NCBI GenBank assembly: GCA_963678675.1
Contig: OY783193.1
Location: forward strand, 6,269,501-6,333,500
Reading direction: 5' to 3'
DNA: 64,000 bases
Source: Xiphydria camelus
Lineage: Eukaryota; Arthropoda; Insecta; Hymenoptera; Xiphydriidae
The notes under the pieces are model-generated. The model worked only from the letters and a program-made list of their open reading frames with translations, did not search any database and was not told the DNA's origin. Below are positions 55,869 to 64,000 of this stretch, in pieces (within the stretch, counting starts at the first letter, position 1; each line of letters starts with the position of its first letter). A program made the position numbers and the translations under genes.

Positions 55869-57194
55869 GCGCGAACGCGGATGCATAGCCGGGCTAAATA
55901 CGCGGTCTCAGGAATCTGTGCGGACATCGGCAGGACGTCCGCGCTCGATTCCTCGCCTCTCGCGAGACGGGAGAAAAAAAAGCTACCGCGCGCGATAGGT
56001 GTTCTCTCTCTTTCGCCGCGGAGGAATGGAGACGCGATATCGGGCCTCGTTTCTCCGGAGAAAGTGAGAATCAGGAGCGAGGAAATTCCTGTTTCCGAGG
56101 GTACGGGGGAGGAGGGGAGGGAGAGAGAAGGCGAGGAGAATTCCAATCTAAAATAGATGAAAAAAATTCATGCTGCGAGATCGCCGCTCAATTGATACTC
56201 GTATATGAATTGAGAATAGGGATGCCCCTATGGTATCTCGGAGAAAGGGACGTGATTGATTTCCGCTATTTCAAGAAGGATGACTGATTCCCGAGGAATT
56301 TCTTTCATGATTTTCCGCGTGCTCGATTCATGATGAGCGGAGTGGTCTTATTAATACACATTACGGAACATAGCGATATCAATTATCAACCGCAAGAGGA
56401 GAAGAAATAAATTAACAATTCGAAGCAAGGCGAATAAATTTAAATCAAAACGTGCTAAATTCATTTCGATTAATTAATATGAACTCGATTAGAGTTCAAA
56501 TTACAGACTAGATTAAGGACATTCATTTCAACGCTAATAATCGATATAAGCATTTATATGGCTTGTTTAATAACGTAACGTTGTAAAAATGGAGAAAGAG
56601 AACGCAATCAAAATACCATACGAGTCGAGGCTGTACGCCACACTAATCGGTTTCTACGCGCGATAGCTCTCGCCGCCGTCCCTCGTGTCTCGGCTAAGTG
56701 GTCGTCTCGTAAAGACCGATTTACCTCAAAAAGCGATAAAACGCCGACGCCTCATTATCGGCCGCGACGATTAACACGAAAAACGAACGAGACGTTACAC
56801 AAACGTCTCTGTAATCGCGTTCGACTCCGAGATTTCCTCCAGGGTTTCGACGACCGCGGTTTCTTCGACGAAGCGGGGAGAGCTCGGCGCTGTACCGCTC
56901 GACTACACATATAGCGTTCCTCTCGAGGAGACGGAATAATCTCAATGTCCTTCGCCATCGTGCGCCGGCTTTGTCTCGAATCATCGAGCGCGTGATCGGA
57001 AACGGCGTCTCATTGTATGCAGATCCGTGTCATCGGATATAGAGCCTGCGATCAGTAGAAACTAGGCGAAGCGTGTCTCTAGGAGAGAGAGAAGGACTTG
57101 TGATATCGTAGTAGCTATTACCCCCGCAGGACGTCGATTATAATTTTATAGTCGGATCGCGCACGGCTGTTCTCCTTGCTCCTGTAGCCTTTTC
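55869..57194. other. Gene-free stretch
   Basis: The frames at 55847-56156 and 56721-56984 overlap on both strands and show no motif. Confidence 0.4.
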
Positions 57195-57430
57195 GAGACG
57201 GAAAAATTTTATGTATTTTGTATGTGATTCATATGTGGATTTATATATGGATTATATGATTTCTGCATTAACCATATATGAACTATATATGGGGTTTATA
57301 CAAATATTCAAAAATCCAAATACAGTTCTTATATGGGGTTAATGTAGGAACAATAATATATAATTCATATATACGACCTAATCTACACATATGAACCATA
57401 TACAAAATATATAGAACTTTTCCGCCTGGG
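57195..57430. mobile_element. MITE family G, uninterrupted copy
   Basis: Ends GACGGAAAAATTTTATGTAT and the inverted counterpart ATATAGAACTTTTCCGCC. The AT-rich inside is built of ATATGGATTATAT-like words. It shows the empty form of the element at 19833-20401. Confidence 0.7.
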
Positions 57431-57826
57431 TTGTTATGCTTAGAAGTGACTTTTAGGCTACTTCTCAATGTTTAATATCTTCTCAAGTCTCTTTTTTATA
57501 CTTTAAAAAAAGCTTATATTTGAAACATAAAATTTCCAAGGAGGTTGAGAAAATAAGTTATATTTTCTCCTCTATCATTATTATTATTATTATTTCGACC
57601 GTGAAGGGTAAATTGTCACGTCACTCTCTAGTTTCGAGATGCAACCCGTATGACGAATCATGACCTCCTCTGTCAAAACAATAACAAAGGCAACTTATTT
57701 ACGTCGCTATCGCGCTATTTTTAGATTCACTTTATCGAGCCTTCGCCGTTGTTTTTGATAAAATCAGTCATTGATTGGTGCTTGGCAAAATATACTTCAT
57801 ATACATGGAATGAAATTATGTATGTA

Positions 57827-58029
57827 CACTGAGGAAATAATTTATTTGTAGTTAATAAATGTTTTTTTAAATATGGCCAAATAAATATTTTATTGGATTA
57901 AGGAAAAATGAGTTAACTATTACGATATTTATTTGGCACGACTCAATCCTTAGAAGCAACCATTTCTGTGAAATCATGTTTGTGATTGAAGAAAACATAT
58001 TTCAGCATCAGCAATTATTTCTCTCAGTG
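57827..58029. mobile_element. CACTGAG-type MITE, family C (203 bp), TA duplication
   Basis: TA flanks at 57825-57826 and 58030-58031. The left end is CACTGAGGAAATAATTTATT, the right end AATTATTTCTCTCAGTG. The left half matches the other C copies. Confidence 0.82.
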
Positions 58030-58926
58030 TATTCCAATCTTCCCTGATCGATTTACGCATAACTTAATCGAAGAATTTCAACAGAGGTGACAATTACGAC
58101 TAACCATCACGTGCTTCCTTTTTTTCTCGATAGAACGATCCACTGCAATCGTACTAGAACCACCCTCCGATCGTCAAAGACGCCGGCGATCATTCGACGG
58201 ACATTCGCGTAATCGTCGCCGGCGATTAAAAATTTCATTCGTCGATCCTAACTCGATTCGCTATCCGCTAAGAGGTTTCGCATTGACAATACGGCGACGG
58301 CGTTAGGTACACCGCACGAGTCTTGCCAAAAGCTATAGTTGATTCTGGGAACGGAAAGAGAGGGAGAAAGTGTTGCCCGAGAAGAAAGAGACGGAAGCGC
58401 ACGTCTTTACTATACGGAGAGACGCGCTCCGCACCTGTCTTCGTCGAGCTACACGTGGTCCTTTGAGCCGTATACCGAGCACCACGTGACACTCGGAGAC
58501 CGGTCTTCCGGAAGGACCGAGATCCCGTGCGCTGCTGCTGCAGTATCGGAAAGGCGTGAGAACGCGATGCGAAAGTTGCGTGAATGGTTTCGGCGATCGT
58601 TTAAATTTCACTCGATTCGTGCCGCGCGCGGGGAATCGAACGGCACTCTTCGGTGGATTGACGTATAGACCGTCGAGACCCTCGTAATGTTCCGGGCGAG
58701 AAAGTTACTTATACCGGATCCGAAGCATCGCCGTTGGTGGAATTCACCGTTCGGCGGAATTTCAAGCCGGTACTTTTTTCTTCCTCTCGCCGGCGTGCAC
58801 GCGACGCGTTGAAGGAGTCTGCTTCCTTGTATTTCCTCGCGACTTCGTATCTTCTAATTATTATAATAAACGTCCGATCGAAGTTGATGAAACCCTCTTC
58901 TAAGATCGTCTTTTCATCTACGTATC
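58030..58926. other. Gene-free stretch
   Basis: Overlapping frames at 58268-58668 without motifs. Nothing else was recognised. Confidence 0.4.
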
Positions 58927-59396
58927 ACACACGGAGAAAACTGCATAGTAACGATTGCAAGCCACAATAGGAAATAGATGACAATTTCGACAATATCGCG
59001 TTGAATAATCTGCAGCATAGTAATGATTACTATTCGGATACGCCGAGAAAACAGCTCCTTTGTAGCTAAAAAATGTTTGCTTGTCTGAAATAAACATTCA
59101 ATTAGACCAGGTAAATATTCGTTAATCATTGCAATACTTATTCGATACGATTAAATCCTTCGGGGCAACTATTTCGATGAAATACACATTTTAATAATAA
59201 GTAACGTATATTTTCCTGTCTAAATGAGATATTTATTTCGCCGTATTTGAAATTCCATTTATTAACTATTGATTAACTGTTTTCTCAGTGCAGCGCTGAG
59301 TACTATTCTGCAGATTATTCAATACAATATCGTCGCAGCCGTCACCCATTTACCATTTCGCATGATAATCGTTACCATTAAATTTTCTCTGTTCAC
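58927..59396. mobile_element. MITE family B, copy 2, interrupted by family C
   Basis: The left half matches 13076-13190 (TTCGACAATAT.G.GTTGAATAA, GCATAGTAATGATT). The right half (from 59300) matches the rest (CTATTCTG.AGATTATTCAA). The break holds the family C MITE at 59041-59290. Confidence 0.75.
59041..59290. mobile_element. CACTGAG-type MITE, family C (250 bp), nested in family B
   Basis: The termini CGCCGAGAAAACAG and CTGTTTTCTCAGTG are inverted repeats. TA precedes and CA follows, as a decayed TA duplication. The inside matches 18820-19082. Confidence 0.82.
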
Positions 59397-60329
59397 ATTC
59401 GATAGCCTCCAATAGAACAGCAGCTCCCACTTCCCGTTTCCGTACAAATTCCACAACCCGAGCATACAGGACGATTACAATCGAGAGGACCCTCGGCAAG
59501 AGCGAGACTCCCTCAAAAGAGGGGTGAAGTTCGCAAGGGAGCGAGCGAGAGAGTGGATCGATAACGAACGCCTCGCTCGGCTTTTTTCCGTTTCCCGTGG
59601 AACCTGTCGCGCGGCGCGACGCGAGCGCCGAGGTTATCGCAGGAACCCCCGGCTCTCGATTTCAGGGTTAACGCGAGTGTCTCGCGCGCGGCGGCGTGAT
59701 AAACGAGCCGAGTGTGCGTCGTGACGGAAAGACCACACGAGGCGACAGAGGACAAGGGGTAGCGTAGCGCGGAGGGCGGACGGGTGCGACGGTCCCCCAC
59801 CCTTATCGATTCTCGGCACATCTTCGCCCCCTCCGCGTTGTTCGTCCCGCGCGATGATCCACCGTGTGCGGTGCCCGGATATTCCATCCGTTCCTCTCTC
59901 TTTCTCTCTCCTCTCTTCTCCCACCGCCGCCGGGTTCAAGTTATTTCGGTGCCGCGTCTCGCGACGGGAACAGCTGAGCGGGGGCGTGGCGTACGGTTAA
60001 CAGAGTCGCCGATTGTACGTGTTGCCGTAGAGATACGGACGTGTCGCCGACGCGTTTATGGGCATCGTAACGCGCCGGCACGGAGAGCGTCGCGGTGCGG
60101 AAGCGAATCGATGACGGGGACGGATTTATTGCTTCGATGACAACCGCAGCGGGGCAAATTTAACTGCGCGCGTTTTACGTGGTCATTTTTTCACCTCTTA
60201 AGGGCCTGTATTCCTACTTAGGAACGTTCTCGTTTTGTCTTAAAAACTGCTTACCAAAGTAATTACTTGAAATTTATTCATCGCTGGACCATTGTTCCTG
60301 GCCTGGAACATGCCTAAATTACACATGTA
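59397..60329. other. CpG-rich gene-free stretch
   Basis: Strongly CpG-rich at 59480-60140 with open frames on both strands, none recognisable. It could be a promoter island. No proof. Confidence 0.4.
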
Positions 60330-60507
60330 GACGGTGTAAAAATTATCTTGTTAGAAGGATAATCTGAGTACGAAAGGCAAAAGAGATAAAAAATTATCCT
60401 CCAGGGTATAAAATTTAACCTTCCATAGGATAATTTTTGATCTATCTTACCTTTCGTACTCAGATTATCCTTCTAACAGAATAATTTTTATTTTTTTTTT
60501 CTCAGTG
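60330..60507. mobile_element. Hairpin MITE with CACTGAG right end (178 bp)
   Basis: TA flanks both ends. The two arms of about 65 bp share TTAGAAGGATAATCTGAGTA and CGAAAGG with their complements, separated by about 25 bp. The right terminus is TTTTTTCTCAGTG. A transcript would fold into a long stem. Confidence 0.8.
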
Positions 60508-63253
60508 TATAGTGATTTTATGTTGCCTTCATTAACTATTTCATGTACAACGTTTTTTTTTCAATTGTGTTCTAAATGTGGACCTTAAGAGGTTAACGGG
60601 ATTGTGGTCGTTGTTATTGTACGATGAGACATCCGGCTGGAAAGTGTATTAAATGCAGTTGCACACGTTTCGTGCGATACGAATTTCTGCAATTAACTGA
60701 CGTTTCGCGAGGGTGAGCAAATTCTCTAAAGAAAACCAGGCTTGATTCGCGTATAGAAATTCAAATCGAAAAAGAACGGTGATATTTTAAAAGCCATTCG
60801 CTATATCTTGTATTATTTAATAACAATGTCGTCGTTTTTTTTTTTTCGAATAAACGATTTATCGAGACTAATTTCAATCCTCGTCATAATTCACCGAATC
60901 GATCTCCCTGTTACATACTCTCTAATTTCTCAATGAGTTTGAACGGATCGACGAAGCTTTCACTTATAGGTACTTGGCGGATTACCAACAAAATCTCTTT
61001 AACACGTAATTTGTCTTACGTGTAGAATTGCATTACGAGTACGCTCGCGAAGTGCCACAGTTTTGACTCGCCGCGTCGACCGTATCGTAAAGATACGCAA
61101 ACGGTCGCTCAAAAAACAAAGACGGACATTAACGATGCCTATTAACGTCGATCGGCTTTTGATCGGCGCGCGGCGAGCTTTCACTGCGCCGTCGACTTCA
61201 CGGCGCCCACCCGGAGAACGAGGCGCTCCGCCGGACACGCGCTTATCGAACGCACCGCGACGAAACGGGAAGAAAGACGGTGAGATGGAGGGAGAAGCAG
61301 ACCCCGTGCACACGTGTCCGATATACGAGTACCTTCACGGGCGGACGCAGCGTGAAATCTTTCTCGGACGAAAGCGACGATCGTTGAGAGAGCGATTCGA
61401 ACCCCGGTGAAATGTCGCGCGCGCGTGTGGTAAGTCCGTTATATAGCGAAGAAATTTCACGCGAGTCAACGCTCCGCGCGCGGCTATTGTGCGCGGCGGC
61501 GCGATCTTTCACTCGCGTAAGCGACACCGCCTCGCGTGAACTGAATATGGCAGGTGGACTGCACTTTTTTTCTGCATAGGTGTGGGGGATGCAGCAGCAG
61601 CAGCAGCAGGGAATCGAGGGCCGCCCTGTACCATCTGTTCTGAGATGCGTGTCCGCGAGTACGATCTTTAGTTATTTTTTTGTTTGGTAGAAATAAACAA
61701 ATTCAAGCACTTCATCACAGTTTTCCTTGCTTTTTTTGCTTAGCAGTCGTTTAACAAGATGAGCCCGGAGGACTTTCTGTTTTTGGATATTTCGCGAAAC
61801 TCGTTTTCTCTCTGTACTTGAGGAATTATCCTGTAAATATTAAATTATCTCTATAAATTTATTTTATATTAATATCTTCACATCAACAAATTGAAATAAA
61901 TAGAAATAATCAAATTACATCGACAAAACGTCAACATCAAATTGATATTCGTATCTCAAATGTGATGAGAAGAAAAATAATTTTTTATTAATCAAATAAA
62001 TCAAATTATTTTAAAAAATTGTACGAAAAGGATAGTCTAAATTTTCTTCACTCGCATTCGTTATTAAAGTCAACTAAATTCCAACGACAATAATTATCTC
62101 AATCACACAATATAGAAGGCTGTATTATTTCCTACTATACAGCGACAACTGCGAAAAACCTTGAATAATATTTCCTGATTTGCAATGAATAAAAAAAGGG
62201 AGTGCGACCCTCGTCAAAAATTACAATTGTCGCAGCCCAACAAATTCCACGAACGTCCAGTAAATCCAGTTGTCGAGGCGGAAGACGTGTCGCGAGGGTC
62301 GAGTGTTCGCCAGACTTGAGATAAGAGTCCACCGGGGCGGACCGGCTCAACCCACGCGATACTATAGGAACCGCGTGGAAATTCGCTAATAAAAAAAGAT
62401 ATCCACCGAGCAGGTAGTTGCAACGCTAGCAAAGAACGCCGTTCTATACACGCGATCGCCTCGCGTAAGAACTTTCACGAGTTACACTCGGCTGGCCGAG
62501 CACGGCGCCGCAGAGAAGCATCGCGCGGCACGTAACGAGTGCGCGCGCGCGCGCGCGCGTCTCCCTTTCCCCGAAAAAACGAGAAAAAAAAATGGCAATA
62601 TCTCGTCAGTCGATCGCGTCGACAATCAATCCGCCGGGCGGACGAACGGCAGGGGCAGGTTTCACCGGGGAGGCGGCTGAACTCTCGCTCGCGATAATCG
62701 CGGCAAAAGAACGACGTCTCTGAGCATCGCCGGTACGTATCTACTCTCCGCCGCGCCGGCTCGCCTCGCGCTCCCGGATGCGAGCGAATCCGTCGTCGAG
62801 TTGAAAAAGCATAAAAACTAGTTCTCAATTTTTCGTGCTCTCTCGCGCGCGCGTATTTAAATAAATACACGCGCGGGGCTGTGTACGTGCGTACGTGTAT
62901 CTAGGTTTACGCAACTGGTCCGGAGAGAGAGAGAGAGAGAGACTCGAACGCGAGGGTAAAGGTGTGTTCATATATCGACGCGCGAGCGACTCTGTAAAAT
63001 AGAGGTGCCAGATAGGTGTCCCTGACTAAGGATGAAACGCCATTTGGCACAAGGTTAACCCGTACACAGATACGTCAGCAGCGTAGGTATATATGTAGGC
63101 ATTGCGACCGAGTGCGCTGCGTTAAAAAAAAGTGACACCACACCGGCGATTCTCTAATTATACGCTGCACATAGAGAGAGGTGATTTATTTCAATGCTGA
63201 GAGCCTGTGATGAAACTGATACGCCTCAGACGAAAGTACATTTGCTCCAAATA
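60508..63253. other. Gene-free stretch with simple repeats
   Basis: A (CAG)n run lies near 61595-61610, (GC)n at 62541-62558 and (GA)n at 62922-62941. CpG-rich blocks lie at 61020-61530 and 62440-62900. I looked for the missing Ell 5' exon on the minus strand and did not find it. Confidence 0.4.
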
Positions 63254-63611
63254 CACTGTGTCTGGCAAAATGTGAGAAAGAAATTCCCTGAATTTTCCAA
63301 GTTTTCCAGTCTGTGAAATAGCTAAATTTCTTTACCCGCTCTATGTGGGTATAGATCTAGTATAAAGTGTAACGCTTCGATCATTTTTCGTCAAATGAAC
63401 AAATTAGCTAATATTCATAACTGAAATGAAACATTAAAATTATGTAATTTTGTCAAATCATAGAACAATAAAGAACTTAGATACATACATATACACATAT
63501 GGAACACTTTTTTTAAAATTTCTATACAAATTTTCCTTGACTTTCCCCTGACCCGCATAATTTCCTAGCAATTTCAGGTTTTCCAGAATCCCCTTCACGC
63601 CAGACACCGTG
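63254..63611. mobile_element. Possible MITE (358 bp)
   Basis: CACTGTGTCTGGC at the left and GCCAGACACCGTG at the right are 13-bp inverted ends with one mismatch. Weaker inward complementarity includes AAATTCCCTGAATTTTCC and GATTCTGGAAAACCTGAAAT-like words. TA precedes the left end. Confidence 0.5.
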
Positions 63612-64000
63612 TCATACACTCGATGCGAATTAATTTTCTCGCAGGATCTCGTATATTCGAGTAAATCACTTCTCTCCGAGAAGAAAATATAGATAGAGGT
63701 GGCGCACTGTGTACGCGAGGTAGTAAAATACAACTGCCTTTTACGCGGTACTTCCGACGATATTTTTAGTTGGCTGCAGTACCATAAAAACGAGCGAAAC
63801 ACGACCTCGGCAACATATACTTTCCTCCGAGTGCATGTAACCGTCGCGCGAATAATACGAGCGTATCTCGCGTATCGATCTATGGAAAAGGACCCGCGTA
63901 TATGTTATTATAATTACGTGTACAACTTTGTTGCTACCTGGATAATTCCAACTAACGCGGAGCGTCAGTTCTCCGGTGCGCTATCTATTCCGCGTCGTGT
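63612..64000. other. Gene-free window end
   Basis: Nothing recognised. Confidence 0.4.

Noticed and set aside
61385..61405. tRNA T-arm-like word (GGGGTTCGAATCG on minus strand)
   Set aside because: No acceptor stem, anticodon arm or D-arm could be fitted around it.
55857..63802. Ell first exon on the minus strand
   Set aside because: Scanned for the expected start of the ELL domain (YGLS, LTDSAL-like blocks). No frame with such residues and a phase-0 donor was seen.

Overview
This window looks like a nuclear contig from an insect, most likely a hymenopteran and plausibly an ant. The evidence is spliced genes with GT-AG introns, a Dpr-family immunoglobulin gene (an arthropod family), a Jockey-clade retrotransposon, many short inverted-repeat elements, and CpG-rich gene-free DNA. 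No bacterial-type operons, CRISPR arrays or plasmid features were seen. The species cannot be named from sequence alone.

Layout. 1-4.5 kb: old repeats and a 1.17 kb foldback element, no gene. 4.5-10.2 kb: a small tandem cluster of 5S rRNA genes (minus strand, about 288 bp per unit). One copy is split by an apparently full-length Jockey-clade element (ORF1 and ORF2 both open, poly(A) tail, 10-bp target duplication). The array ends on one side exactly at a TTAA-flanked piggyBac-like MITE. 10.2-25.1 kb: gene-free DNA with several MITEs, one nested in another. 25.16-34.13 kb (plus): the last five exons of a two-Ig-domain Dpr gene, best matched to dpr20; its signal-peptide exon was not found. 34.1-47.6 kb: intergenic, with MITEs, CpG-rich stretches and a broken mariner. 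47.65-55.18 kb (minus): eight exons of the Pol II elongation factor Ell, a 655-residue open chain lacking only its first exon(s). 55.2-64 kb: nested MITEs, hairpins and CpG-rich DNA, where no coding exon was recognised.

The two protein genes are on opposite strands and converge (3' ends facing across about 13.5 kb), and they are not functionally linked. Dpr20 is a neuronal cell-surface recognition protein and Ell is a general transcription elongation factor. The most informative parts are the 5S/Jockey locus and a large set of MITEs that share a CACTGAG-type terminus and TA flanks. In several places these are nested, so their relative ages can be read directly.

All exon coordinates come from reading splice sites and checking that phases join. 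Family names come from remembered family motifs, not from a search.
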